Source: Alphaproteobacteria bacterium (GTDB taxonomy: Bacteria; Pseudomonadota; Alphaproteobacteria; Rhizobiales; Aestuariivirgaceae). From it: 10,266 nucleotides of DNA. The notes under the pieces were generated by a model. That model made no database searches. It saw only the letters and a list, made by a program, of their open reading frames with translations, and was not told the DNA's origin. Location: assembly GCA_024639035.1 (NCBI GenBank), contig JAHEJE010000077.1, forward strand, positions 1-10,266. The letters are read 5' to 3'. Shown here one piece after another: positions 1-8,147 of the stretch (positions are counted from its first letter, which is position 1; every line of letters begins with the position of its first letter). A program made the position numbers and the translations under genes.

Positions 1-686
1 GCCGTCTCTATCGATTTCATGATGAACCCGAGGGCATCGTCCGTCGACGCCAGATTGGGGGCAAACCCGCCTTCGTCGCCGACATTGGTGTTATGCCCGG
101 CATCGCTCAGGCCCTTTTTGAGGGTGTGGAAGATCTCCGCACCCATGCGTACCGCATCGCTGAAATTGGTCGCCGAAACCGGCATGATCATGAATTCCTG
201 GATATCGATGGGATTGTCGGCATGTTCGCCACCGTTGATGATGTTCATCATCGGCACCGGCAGGATGCGTGCCGCCGGCCCGCCGATGTAACGATAAAGC
301 GGCAGGTTGGCCGACGCAGCCGCCGCCTTGGCCACCGCCAGCGAAACGCCGAGAATGGCATTCGCGCCCAGCCGCGACTTGTTGTCGGTCCCGTCGAGGG
401 CAATCATCTTGCGGTCGATGGCGATCTGGTTCTCCGCCGCCATCTCGGTGATGGCGTCGTAAATCTCGTCGTTGACCGCATTTACGGCGCTGAGCACGCC
501 CTTGCCGAGATAACGCTTCTTGTCGCCATCGCGCAGCTCGACCGCCTCGTGCGCCCCGGTCGATGCACCCGACGGTACCGCAGCGCGCCCGAACGACCCG
601 TCATCGAGCGTGACATCCACCTCCACCGTCGGGTTGCCGCGGCTGTCGAGGATTTCACGGGCGTTGATATCGATAATAGCGGTCAT
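1..686 (-). CDS. eno: Enolase, N-terminal half (cut by the window edge)
   Basis: Phosphopyruvate hydratase: interconverts 2-phosphoglycerate and phosphoenolpyruvate in glycolysis/gluconeogenesis; cytoplasmic and Mg2+ dependent. I translated the minus strand from the ATG at 686 and obtained 228 residues before the edge, of about 425 in the family. Visible signatures are DSRGNPTVEVDV near residues 14-25, the mobile active-site loop SGAST (39-43), GGEHADN with the active-site His155, QEFM with Glu164, and GDEGGFAP with Glu205, which corresponds to the catalytic acid/base Glu211 of yeast. The C-terminal barrel with the metal ligands and catalytic lysine lies outside the window. The start is fixed by GAGAGG seven bases upstream (694-699) and by the usual family N-terminus. 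It is divergent from queF. Family identification is certain; completeness cannot be judged. Confidence 0.97.
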   Translation of the reverse strand, partial: MTAIIDINAREILDSRGNPTVEVDVTLDDGSFGRAAVPSGASTGAHEAVELRDGDKKRYLGKGVLSAVNAVNDEIYDAITEMAAENQIAIDRKMIALDGTDNKSRLGANAILGVSLAVAKAAAASANLPLYRYIGGPAARILPVPMMNIINGGEHADNPIDIQEFMIMPVSATNFSDAVRMGAEIFHTLKKGLSDAGHNTNVGDEGGFAPNLASTDDALGFIMKSIET

Positions 687-723
687 TTGCCGGCCTCTCG
701 TTGCTGGTGCCTTTGTGCCATTG

Positions 724-752
724 TCTATACCGCCCGGCGTGCCGGCCAGCAA
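724..752 (-). promoter_or_regulatory. Sigma70-type promoter of eno
   Basis: On the minus strand, TTGCTG (752-747) is followed after exactly 17 bases by TATAGA (729-724). The spacing is optimal and both hexamers are close to consensus. Transcription would start near 717, giving a leader of about 30 bases with the GAGAGG ribosome site just before the enolase ATG. The match is read directly from the sequence; activity is inferred. Confidence 0.6.
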
Positions 753-820
753 CCGGACGATTGATCGTGGTATGCATGATGGTGTTGTGCGGGGGTGGCG
801 AAGCGGCTATGAGGCTGGCC

Positions 821-1285
821 ATGAGCAATCAAGACAATGCGAACCTGACGGCGCTGGGCGGCGCCAGCCCTGTGCCCGAGCATCCCGACCCGGATGTTCT
901 CGAACGGGTTCCCAATCCGCAGTCCGCAACCGACTACCTCGTCCGCTTCACCATACCGGAGTTTACCTCGATCTGCCCGGTCACCGGTCAGCCGGACTTC
1001 GCTCATCTGGTGCTGGACTATGTGCCGGACGAATGGATCGTCGAGTCCAAGTCGCTGAAGCTGTATCTCTTCGGCTATCGCAACCATGGCGCGTTTCACG
1101 AGGATTGCACGGTGCGCATCGGCCGCGACATCGATGCCCTGCTCAAGACCAGATGGCTGCGCATCGGCGGTTACTGGTATCCGCGCGGCGGCATTCCCAT
1201 AGATGTCTTCTGGCAGACCGGCGCACCGCCGGACACTCTGTGGGTGCCGGACCAGGGTGTTGCCGGCTACCGCGGCCGCGGCTGA
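821..1285 (+). CDS. queF: NADPH-dependent 7-cyano-7-deazaguanine (preQ0) reductase QueF
   Basis: Reduces the nitrile of preQ0 to the amine preQ1, a late step of queuosine tRNA modification; cytoplasmic, of the tunnelling (T-fold) family related to GTP cyclohydrolase I. The 154-residue product matches the short, single-domain QueF type. It shows TSICPVTGQPDFAH with the nucleophile Cys52 and the general acid Asp59 (Cys55/Asp62 in the Bacillus enzyme), the QueF motif ESKSLKLY at 75-82 expected to bind NADPH, and His93-Glu94 for the base. I chose the ATG at 821 because GAGG (811-814) sits six bases before it and the upstream extension is not family-like; the ATG at 809 is a weaker alternative. 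No other queuosine genes are nearby. A preQ1 riboswitch is not evident in the leader. Confidence 0.95.
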   Translation: MSNQDNANLTALGGASPVPEHPDPDVLERVPNPQSATDYLVRFTIPEFTSICPVTGQPDFAHLVLDYVPDEWIVESKSLKLYLFGYRNHGAFHEDCTVRIGRDIDALLKTRWLRIGGYWYPRGGIPIDVFWQTGAPPDTLWVPDQGVAGYRGRG

Positions 1286-1365
1286 CGCCGACAGCATTTA
1301 TGGCGGAGGCCTCTCCGGCCTGTTAGAATGTGCCAACGCGTTGGTTGGAGGCGGGCGCACGCACC

Positions 1366-3147
1366 ATGGATTTGACCGTTGCCCATATCACCATTTTCGG
1401 CATTATTCTGGGCACTTTGGCGCTTTTTGTGTGGGGCCGCGTACGCTACGACGTCGTCGCGGTGCTGTCGCTTCTTGCCGGCGTTTTGCTGGGAGTGGTG
1501 CCGAGTTCGGAAGCTTTTGTCGGTTTCAGCCATCCGGCCATCATCACCGTCGCAGCCGTCCTGATCATTTCGCGCGCCCTGCAGAATTCCGGCATCGTCA
1601 ACACGCTGGCATCTTTCCTGGCCCCGACCCGGGCCACCACCACACGCCAGATTGCCGCTGGCAGCGGCCTGGTCGCCCTGTTGTCGTGCATCATGAACAA
1701 TGTCGGTGCCTTGGCGCTGATGATGCCGGTGACCCTGCGCAACGCCGGCAAGGCGCGGCGATCGCCCTCGCTGGTGCTCATCCCGCTGTCTTTCGCCTCT
1801 TTGCTCGGCGGCCTCGTGACCCTGATCGGCACCCCGACCAATCTGGTGATTTCCGGTTACCGCAAGGACTTTACCGGACAGTCCTACAACATGTTCGATT
1901 TCACCCCTGTCGGTGCTGCCGTTGCGCTGGCCGGTCTGGCATATCTGATCCTGATCGCCTGGCGTCTGCTGCCCGAACGGGTCAACCCGGCACCGGGTTC
2001 GAGCCTGTTTCACGTCGAGAATTATGTCACCGAGGCGCGCGTACCTGCAGGGTCCATGTTCATCGGCACCCAGATCCGTGAGCTCGAACAGCTGTGTGAG
2101 AATGAACTGGCCGTCATGGCCATCATTCGCGGCAACCGCCGGCGTCTCGCACCGCACGGTATCGAACGGCTGCGCGAAAACGATGTGCTGGTCCTGGAAG
2201 GCGATCCTTCAACGCTGGAACCGCTCACCGCGATCGGCAAACTGGAAAACATCGGCGACCGTTTCGGCCACGGCGAACAATTGCGTTCAGCCGATGTACG
2301 GGTGATCGAAGCTGTGGTGCTGCCAAACTCGCGCCTGGAAGGCCGTTCGATGCGCGGTTTGCGGATGCATGACCGGTTCGGTCTCAACCTGCTGGCAATC
2401 GCCAGGCGCGGGCAATCGCCGGTGACCCGGCTGACCAACACGGATTTTCAGACCGGCGATGTGTTGCTGCTGCAAGGCGAAGCGACAGCGTTGGAGGAAG
2501 CCCTGTCGCGCCTCGGCTTGCTGCAGCTTGCCGACCGCGGCCTGCGCAAGATGCCGAGCCACCATGTCGCGCTGCCGGTCGTCATATTCGGCCTGGCGAT
2601 CGCAGCCTCCGCCCTCGGCATCCTTCCGGTCGCCATTGCCTTTGTAATGGCGGTCGCAGCCCTGGTCGCGACGGGCACGGTGCCTCTGCGCGAGATCTAC
2701 ACCTACGTCGAATGGCCGGTCATCATCCTGCTCTCTGCTCTGATTCCCGTCGGCAAGGCCCTGCAGGCCACCGGCGGCACAGCACTGATCGCTTCCGGGA
2801 TTCTAAGCGTGACCGAAGCGTTGCCGATCTGGACAATCCTTGCATTGCTGCTGATTATTTCGATGTGGATGTCGGACCTGATTCACAATACACCCACAGC
2901 AGTTCTGATGGCGCCGATCGCCGCTGCGATTGCCACCAAGCTGGGGGTCTCGCTGGATCCGTTCTTGATGTCTGTCGCGGTCGGCTGCGCGTCCCCCTTC
3001 CTGACGCCGATCGGACACCAGTCGAATACGCTGGTCATGGGGCCTGGCGGCTATCGTTTCAGCGACTACACGCGCGTAGGCATTCCTCTTGAACTGCTGA
3101 TTGTCGCCGTCGCCGTGCCGATGATCATGGTGGTCTGGCCGCTCTGA
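1366..3147 (+). CDS. SLC13-family permease with two TrkA-C (RCK_C) domains
   Basis: Inner-membrane anion/solute transporter of the divalent anion:Na+ symporter superfamily, of the SAC1-like subgroup in which regulatory TrkA-C domains are inserted between two membrane halves. The 593-residue product has membrane segments in about 1-210, two soluble RCK_C repeats at roughly 216-300 and 304-388, and a second membrane half at 396-593. The two inverted halves each carry family signatures: IMNNVGALALMMP and IGTPTNLV in the first, IHNTPTAVLMAPIA and PIGHQSNTLVMGPGGY in the second. The substrate (sulfate, dicarboxylate or another anion) cannot be told from sequence. The ATG at 1366 begins a hydrophobic segment directly and has GGAGG (1347-1351) at a long 14-base spacing; a GTG at 1330 would add 12 residues of non-membrane sequence. 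It lies 80 bases after queF on the same strand, so read-through is possible. Confidence 0.9.
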   Translation: MDLTVAHITIFGIILGTLALFVWGRVRYDVVAVLSLLAGVLLGVVPSSEAFVGFSHPAIITVAAVLIISRALQNSGIVNTLASFLAPTRATTTRQIAAGSGLVALLSCIMNNVGALALMMPVTLRNAGKARRSPSLVLIPLSFASLLGGLVTLIGTPTNLVISGYRKDFTGQSYNMFDFTPVGAAVALAGLAYLILIAWRLLPERVNPAPGSSLFHVENYVTEARVPAGSMFIGTQIRELEQLCENELAVMAIIRGNRRRLAPHGIERLRENDVLVLEGDPSTLEPLTAIGKLENIGDRFGHGEQLRSADVRVIEAVVLPNSRLEGRSMRGLRMHDRFGLNLLAIARRGQSPVTRLTNTDFQTGDVLLLQGEATALEEALSRLGLLQLADRGLRKMPSHHVALPVVIFGLAIAASALGILPVAIAFVMAVAALVATGTVPLREIYTYVEWPVIILLSALIPVGKALQATGGTALIASGILSVTEALPIWTILALLLIISMWMSDLIHNTPTAVLMAPIAAAIATKLGVSLDPFLMSVAVGCASPFLTPIGHQSNTLVMGPGGYRFSDYTRVGIPLELLIVAVAVPMIMVVWPL

Positions 3148-3167
3148 CCGCTGTCCCGCGGCCAACG

Positions 3168-3195
3168 AAAAAGGCGGCGGGAACGACCCGCCGCC
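3168..3195 (-). terminator. Rho-independent terminator of the substrate-binding protein gene
   Basis: Perfect 9-bp inverted repeat GGCGGCGGG / CCCGCCGCC (3173-3181 and 3187-3195) with a 5-base loop. On the minus strand it is followed immediately by TTTTT (3172-3168). It begins 25 bases past the stop of the minus-strand gene. On the plus strand only a weak T-rich stretch follows, so it may also slow transcripts from the SLC13 permease gene, which converges here. Confidence 0.85.
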
Positions 3196-3220
3196 TGGAT
3201 TTCGGTGTGTCTGGTAAGGT

Positions 3221-4822
3221 TTAGGCCATCCACCAGCGTTCGATCATCCGGCAGCCGTCCATGGTCCAGGTATTGCCGAGCTTGCCGGCATGGGCAACCG
3301 TCTTCGATGTGGCATAGACATAGTTGGCGAACATCGGGATGCAGACACCGCCTTCGTCCTTGGTGATGAGCTGCATCTCGCGATACAGATTGCGGCGCTT
3401 GTCGGTGTCCAGTTCGGCCCGCGCTTCCAGCAGCAGCTTGTTGAACTTCTCGTGCTCCCACTGGCTGTCGTTCCACGGCACGCCCTTTTCGTAGGCGGTG
3501 TTGAACATCCAGTCCTCGGTTGCCCGACCAGACCAGTAACAGGCACACCATGGCTTCTTGAGCCAGACGTTCGACCAGTAACCATCGGCCGATTCACGCA
3601 CCACGTTGATCTCGATGCCCGCCTTGCCGGCCGAGGCCTGGAACAGGATCGCTGCATCGACCGCGCCGACGAATGCGCCATCCGAGGCCGACAGGTCGAC
3701 CTTCAGGCCATCGAGCCCGGCCTTCTTGAGATGATGCTTGGCCTTGTCGGGATCGAATTCGCGCTGACCGCCGATGTCGTCGGGCGCGGCAAGATACTGG
3801 TTGGCCGGCCCGATCGGATGGTCGTTGCCGACGGCACCGTGGCCCTGCAGGATCTTTTTGACCATGTCGGCACGATCGACGCCGTATTTCAGCGCCAGCC
3901 GTACATCGTTGTTGTCGAACGGGGCCACCTTGGTCAGCATCGGGAACGTGTAATGCTGGTTGCCGGTGATGTCGTGAACTTCCATCTGCGGATTGCGCTG
4001 CAGCAGGCCAAGCGTTTTCTTGTCGGCACGGTTGATTGCGTGCACGGCACCGGTTGCCAGCGCATTCATGCGTGACGTGGTGTCGTTCATGGCGATGGCT
4101 TCGGCGCTGTCGAACCAGCCGCGGTCGGTGCGGTAGTCGTTCGGGTTGCGCTTTACCGTGGTGTTGACGCCCGGATCGAAGTTTTCCAGCATGTAGGCGC
4201 CGGTGCCGATGCCCTTGGAGAAGGCTTCTTCCTTCATGCCGGCCGGGAACATCAGAATATGATAGTCCGACAACAGGAACGGGAAGTCGGCATTGCCCGC
4301 AGCCAGGCTGACTTCCACCGTGTGGCTGTCGAGCTTCTTCATGCCCTGGATCGGCTGCAGGATCGATTTCGCCGCGGACTTGGATTCCTCGCGGATGTGA
4401 TCGTTGATCGATTCGATCATGTCATCGGCGCCGAAGTCCTTGCCGTTGTGGAAGGTGACGCCCTTGCGCAGTTTGAAGGTCCAGACCTTGGCATCCGGGG
4501 TCGCTTCCCAGCTTTCGGCCAACTCGCCCTTCAGCGAACCGTCAGCCGCCACCTCGGTGAGGCAGTCGAAGATGCAGCCCATGCCCAACATCTGCATGTA
4601 GGTGTCGGAATGGGTCGAGCCGTCGAGTGAGTCCGATGTGTTGGCACCGGCCAGGCCGAGCTTGAAATGACCGCCTTTTTTCGGCGTGGCGGCAAAGGCC
4701 TGGTCCATCATATGGACGCCGGCCGTCGCGACCACGCCCATGGCGATGACGCCCTCCATGAATTGGCGCCGGGTGATGCGGCCGGCCGCCAGAAGGACTT
4801 GCAGTTCGGTGATTTTATTCAT
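3221..4822 (-). CDS. ABC transporter substrate-binding protein, family 5, Tat-exported
   Basis: Periplasmic solute receptor of the DppA/OppA/NikA type (SBP_bac_5), which hands peptides or similar ligands to an inner-membrane ABC importer. The 533-residue protein begins with a twin-arginine signal: TRRQFMEG at 17-24 (Arg18-Arg19), a hydrophobic stretch to about 39, and a likely cleavage site after AFA (42-44). The mature part shows the family pattern of LAESWEATPDAKVWTFKLRKGVTFHNG followed by GADDMIESINDHI. The start at 4822 is supported by GGGAGG eight bases upstream; a longer frame to 4912 lacks such support and would bury the signal peptide. No permease or ATPase genes adjoin it, so it is an orphan receptor here. 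The ligand is unknown. A terminator follows 25 bases after the stop. Confidence 0.92.
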   Translation of the reverse strand: MNKITELQVLLAAGRITRRQFMEGVIAMGVVATAGVHMMDQAFAATPKKGGHFKLGLAGANTSDSLDGSTHSDTYMQMLGMGCIFDCLTEVAADGSLKGELAESWEATPDAKVWTFKLRKGVTFHNGKDFGADDMIESINDHIREESKSAAKSILQPIQGMKKLDSHTVEVSLAAGNADFPFLLSDYHILMFPAGMKEEAFSKGIGTGAYMLENFDPGVNTTVKRNPNDYRTDRGWFDSAEAIAMNDTTSRMNALATGAVHAINRADKKTLGLLQRNPQMEVHDITGNQHYTFPMLTKVAPFDNNDVRLALKYGVDRADMVKKILQGHGAVGNDHPIGPANQYLAAPDDIGGQREFDPDKAKHHLKKAGLDGLKVDLSASDGAFVGAVDAAILFQASAGKAGIEINVVRESADGYWSNVWLKKPWCACYWSGRATEDWMFNTAYEKGVPWNDSQWEHEKFNKLLLEARAELDTDKRRNLYREMQLITKDEGGVCIPMFANYVYATSKTVAHAGKLGNTWTMDGCRMIERWWMA

Positions 4823-4869
4823 GGATACTCCCTCCCAAGAGCAATTTGCTGACAATCTGCTGAAACCCG

Positions 4870-4897
4870 ATGTTACCCGATCAGACATCGAGCACAA
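4870..4897 (-). promoter_or_regulatory. Candidate promoter of the substrate-binding protein gene
   Basis: On the minus strand, TTGTGC (4897-4892) and TAACAT (4875-4870) are 16 bases apart, about 48 bases before the start codon of the gene. An inverted repeat, CGATGT-N11-ACATCG (4868-4890), covers the spacer and the -10 box and could be an operator. Both are only moderate matches. They argue that this gene can be transcribed apart from the acetolactate synthase gene 180 bases upstream. Confidence 0.35.
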
Positions 4898-5002
4898 GGG
4901 CACCAGCCACATTTACTGTTCGATAAGGTGAACGCGACGCAGGTTTCAGAAGCGGTTTGCTCAACTGTACGTTAGAAATATTCACTATTGTCGACGTTGC
5001 GC

Positions 5003-6661
5003 TCAAATCGGCAGATCGATTTCGCCCAGCCGCTCGGTCAGTTTTCTGTTCTCGCCATAGTCGACATCTACCGTCAGCAGGGCCGGTCCGTTCCGGTCCA
5101 GCGCTTCGCGCAGCGACGGCATGAAGTCTTCGCTGGTTCGCACGTGACGACCCCACATGCCGAACGACTTGGCCAGCAGCTCGAAGTCCGGGTTGCCGAA
5201 ACTCAGGTCGGAATTGCGGCCATCGAACTGGTTCTGCTGCTTCCACTTGATCAGCCCGTATTCGCCATCGAGCCAGACAATACAGACAAAGGCGATGTTC
5301 TTGCGCACCGCGGTTTCGAGATCGTGAACGTTCATAAGAAAGCCGGCATCGCCGCAAATCGCCACCACCTTGCAGTCCGGCAGGGCAAACTTGGCCCCCA
5401 TGGCGCCGGGCAGGGCAAAGCCCATCGAGCAGAACCCGTTTGATATCAGGCAGGTGTTCGGCTCCATGCACTGGTAGTAGCGGCTGACCCACATCTTGTG
5501 GGCACCGACGTCGGACAGCAAGATGTCGCGATCACCGAGCGCCCTGCGGACATCGCTGATGATGCGCTGCGGCTTCATCGGATAGCTTTGATCGTTGTTC
5601 TGGGCATTGAGGTCGGCGCGGATGGTTTCGCGCAACTCCTGCCATCTTGCGATATCGAACAGCGGCAACCGGCCTTCGAAGCGCGCGTTCAGCTCCTCGT
5701 TCAGATGCCACAGGCCATCGGCGACGTCGCTGGCGATATCCACCGTCACCGGATAGGCCTCGTCAACCTCGGCGGCATCGAAATCGATATGGACGATCTG
5801 CTTGTCGCGGCTGGCATTCCAGAACGACGGGGCGTATTCGACCAGATCGTAGCCCACCGATATGACCAGATCGGCCTCGGCGAAAGCCTTCAGAACATGG
5901 TCCTTGCCCTGCAGTCCGATGGTGAACAGGCTGTTGGGTGAGTTGTGGGCAACGGCACCCTTGCCCATGAAGGTGTTGACCACCGGGATGCCGGTCTTGC
6001 GCGCGAACCGGCGCAATTGCTTGGAGGCGCGCTTGCGCACGGCACCGTTGCCGGCCAGGATCAGCGGTGACTTGGCCGCCGCGATCAGGTCGACGGCCTG
6101 GTTCACCGCCTTCCAGTCCGCCGAAGGTCGCCGCGTGGCCCGCACCGGCATGGCGCCGGCATCGACCTCGTGTTCGGCGACGTTTTCGGGCAGTTCAATG
6201 ATCGTGGCGCCCGGTTTTTCCATCTGCGCCACCTTGAAGGCCTTGCGCACGACCTCGGGGATGGTGTCGGCCTCGCTGATCGAATGGGCCCATTTGCTGA
6301 TCGGCTCGAACATGGCGATCGCATCCATGTTCTGATGGCTCTCCTTGTGCAGCCGGCGGGTGCTGCCCTGCCCGATGATCGCCACCAGCGGCGCCCGGTC
6401 CATGTTGGCATCGGCAACGCCGGTGACGAGATTGGTGGCCCCCGGCCCCAGTGTCGACAGGCAGACCCCGGGCGTGCCGGTCAGCCGCCCATAGGCGTCG
6501 GCCATGAATGCCGCGGCCTGTTCATGCCGGCACAGGACGAACTCGATGGATGAGTCGATCAGCGAAATCATCAGATCGGCATTTTCCTCACCCGGCAGGC
6601 CGAAAATGCGCTCGACCCCCTCGGCTTCCAGGCATTTCACAAACAGGTCAGAGGCTTTCAC
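5003..6661 (-). CDS. Acetolactate synthase, catabolic (AlsS/BudB) type, large subunit only
   Basis: Thiamine-diphosphate enzyme expected to condense two pyruvates to 2-acetolactate plus CO2; cytoplasmic. It has about 552 residues, the length of AlsS/BudB. Domain order is N-terminal Pyr domain with FGLPGEEN and the activating Glu47 (RHEQAAAF), a central domain, and a C-terminal PP domain with GDAGFLMN (Gly437-Asp438-Ala439) and LDGEYG around Asp465. The central stretch GYDLVEYAPSFWN and the ending VDVDYGENRKL resemble catabolic rather than FAD-binding biosynthetic synthases. Neither a regulatory subunit (ilvN) nor acetolactate decarboxylase (budA) adjoins it. Start choice: AAGGAG (6675-6670) is eight bases from the GTG at 6661 but only two from the ATG at 6667, and MKASDLFVK is a common beginning in relatives as I recall them. 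The ATG would add two residues. Related ThDP enzymes (decarboxylases, carboligases) remain possible. Confidence 0.88.
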   Translation of the reverse strand: MKASDLFVKCLEAEGVERIFGLPGEENADLMISLIDSSIEFVLCRHEQAAAFMADAYGRLTGTPGVCLSTLGPGATNLVTGVADANMDRAPLVAIIGQGSTRRLHKESHQNMDAIAMFEPISKWAHSISEADTIPEVVRKAFKVAQMEKPGATIIELPENVAEHEVDAGAMPVRATRRPSADWKAVNQAVDLIAAAKSPLILAGNGAVRKRASKQLRRFARKTGIPVVNTFMGKGAVAHNSPNSLFTIGLQGKDHVLKAFAEADLVISVGYDLVEYAPSFWNASRDKQIVHIDFDAAEVDEAYPVTVDIASDVADGLWHLNEELNARFEGRLPLFDIARWQELRETIRADLNAQNNDQSYPMKPQRIISDVRRALGDRDILLSDVGAHKMWVSRYYQCMEPNTCLISNGFCSMGFALPGAMGAKFALPDCKVVAICGDAGFLMNVHDLETAVRKNIAFVCIVWLDGEYGLIKWKQQNQFDGRNSDLSFGNPDFELLAKSFGMWGRHVRTSEDFMPSLREALDRNGPALLTVDVDYGENRKLTERLGEIDLPI

Positions 6662-6669
6662 CGGCATGT

Positions 6670-6675
6670 CTCCTT
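6670..6675 (-). promoter_or_regulatory. Ribosome binding site deciding the acetolactate synthase start
   Basis: AAGGAG on the minus strand. It is two bases from an ATG (6667) and eight bases from an in-frame GTG (6661). Normal spacing favours the GTG. Confidence 0.6.
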
Positions 6676-6735
6676 AGGCAGAATGTGTTGCGACAACGAA
6701 AGCAGCGCTCAAGAGCCAACGCAAATCAAATCTGT

Positions 6736-8112
6736 TCAAATGAGCCACAGCGCCGCCAGTCCGAGGAAGGCGAAAAATCCGACGACATCGGTCACCGTGG
6801 TAACAAAAACGCCCGAGGAGATGGCGGGATCGATGTCGAAGTAATCGAGGGTCAGCGGGACCATGATGCCGGCCAGGGCCGCCGCCAGCATGTTGATGAT
6901 CATCGCTACGCCGATAACCGCTCCCAAACCATCGGAGCCGAACCACAGCCAGGCGAACAGGCCCATCAGGATTGCAAAAAACACCCCGTTGATCAGGCCC
7001 ACCCAGCTTTCGCGCATCACCACCCTGAGCGCATTGACCGGCCCGAGGTCACGGGTTGCAATCGAGCGCACCGCCACCGTCATCGTCTGGGTGCCGGCGT
7101 TTCCGCCCATCGATGCCACGATGGGCATCAGAACCGCCAGGGCGACCATCTCTTCGATGGTGGCGTCGAACAGCGAGATCACCCAGGAGGCCAGGATCGC
7201 GGTGCCCAGGTTGATCAACAACCAGGCGAACCGCGATTTCGTCGTCGCCCAGACCGAACCGGTGATTTCCTCGTCACCAACGCCGCCGAGATGAAGGATG
7301 TCTTCCTCGGCCTCCTCCTGGATAATGTCGACGATGTCGTCGATGGTGATCGATCCGACCAGGCGATTGTTTTCATCCACCACGGCTGCTGACACCAGAT
7401 TGTACTGTTCGAACTTGTAGGCGACGTCATCCTGGTCGTCGCCGACGTTGAAGATGTTGCGGTGTTCGATGCTGATCTCCGAGATCCGTATCTCGCGCTT
7501 GTTGCGCAGCACATGACTGACCGGCACATATCCGGTGGTGTGGAAAGCCGGATCGACAATGTAGATTTCCGAGAAATTGTCCGGCAGGTCCTCCTCGGTG
7601 CGCATGTAGTCTATCGTCTGCCCGACCGACCAGAACTCGGGCACGGCAACGAACTCGGTCTGCATGATGCGCCCGGCGGTGTCTTCGGCATAATCGAGGG
7701 CTCGCCTGAGCGCAGCCCGATCGGGGCCGGGAACCCGGGCGAGGATCTCCTTTTGATCCTCGGCACCCATGTCTTCGATCAGATACAGCGCATCATCGGT
7801 TTCGAGCTTGCGGACCGCCGAGGCGATGACCTGATTGGGCAACGCCTCCATCAGCTCGTCGCGAACCCCCTCCTCCAGTTCCGGCAGGGATTCCACGTCG
7901 AACGTGCGCCCGAGCTTGTCGATCAGATAGACACGTTCATCGCGCCGCAACTGCTCGATCAGGTCGGCGAGATCGGCCGCATGCAGTTCGCGCGTCAGTT
8001 TGCGTGCCGTCTTCTGATCGTCGGTCGCCAGAGCCGCCGATACCGCATGCACGAAATCGGCGGTCAGGGCACCGTGTTCGTCATGCACAATCAGCGTTTC
8101 GAGGATTTCCAT
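6736..8112 (-). CDS. mgtE: Magnesium transporter MgtE
   Basis: Homodimeric Mg2+-gated Mg2+ channel of the inner membrane (SLC41 relatives). The 458-residue product has the full architecture: an acidic helical MgtE_N domain at about 26-130, two CBS domains at about 147-265 (TAGRIM at 145-150 opens the first, GSITIDDIVDII at 253-264 closes the second), an acidic linker corresponding to the plug helix, and five membrane segments from about 295. The pore signature PIVASMGGNAGTQ lies at 330-342, and Asp442 in VTTVTDVVGFF matches the pore aspartate (Asp432) of the Thermus protein. The cytoplasmic domains are expected to close the channel when Mg2+ is plentiful. No good ribosome site precedes the ATG at 8112. 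Its stop is about 70 bases ahead of the acetolactate synthase gene on the same strand; co-transcription is possible but unproven. Confidence 0.95.
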   Translation of the reverse strand: MEILETLIVHDEHGALTADFVHAVSAALATDDQKTARKLTRELHAADLADLIEQLRRDERVYLIDKLGRTFDVESLPELEEGVRDELMEALPNQVIASAVRKLETDDALYLIEDMGAEDQKEILARVPGPDRAALRRALDYAEDTAGRIMQTEFVAVPEFWSVGQTIDYMRTEEDLPDNFSEIYIVDPAFHTTGYVPVSHVLRNKREIRISEISIEHRNIFNVGDDQDDVAYKFEQYNLVSAAVVDENNRLVGSITIDDIVDIIQEEAEEDILHLGGVGDEEITGSVWATTKSRFAWLLINLGTAILASWVISLFDATIEEMVALAVLMPIVASMGGNAGTQTMTVAVRSIATRDLGPVNALRVVMRESWVGLINGVFFAILMGLFAWLWFGSDGLGAVIGVAMIINMLAAALAGIMVPLTLDYFDIDPAISSGVFVTTVTDVVGFFAFLGLAALWLI

Positions 8113-8147
8113 CTCACAACCCGTCCGCTACCGTGAATCCATGCACC

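Noticed and set aside
93..764. Plus-strand open frame of 223 codons
   Set aside because: It lies antisense to enolase and has a histidine/arginine-rich, low-complexity translation typical of a shadow of a GC-rich gene.
690..820. Possible preQ1 riboswitch in the queF leader
   Set aside because: I looked for the compact preQ1 pseudoknot pattern with its A-rich tail and did not find it.
725..1297. Minus-strand open frame of 190 codons opposite queF
   Set aside because: The plus strand encodes an unmistakable QueF with its catalytic motifs; the antisense translation has no recognisable motif.
1304..1317. Small hairpin between queF and the SLC13 permease as a terminator
   Set aside because: The stem is only 5 bp (CGGAG/CTCCG) and no T-run follows.
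1267..2157. Minus-strand open frame of 296 codons opposite the SLC13 permease
   Set aside because: Its Gln/Arg/Gly-rich translation has no domain signal and fully overlaps a clear membrane transporter gene.
6508..7392. Plus-strand open frame of 294 codons opposite mgtE and the start of acetolactate synthase
   Set aside because: It overlaps two well-supported genes and its translation is rich in His, Gln and Arg; a shadow frame.
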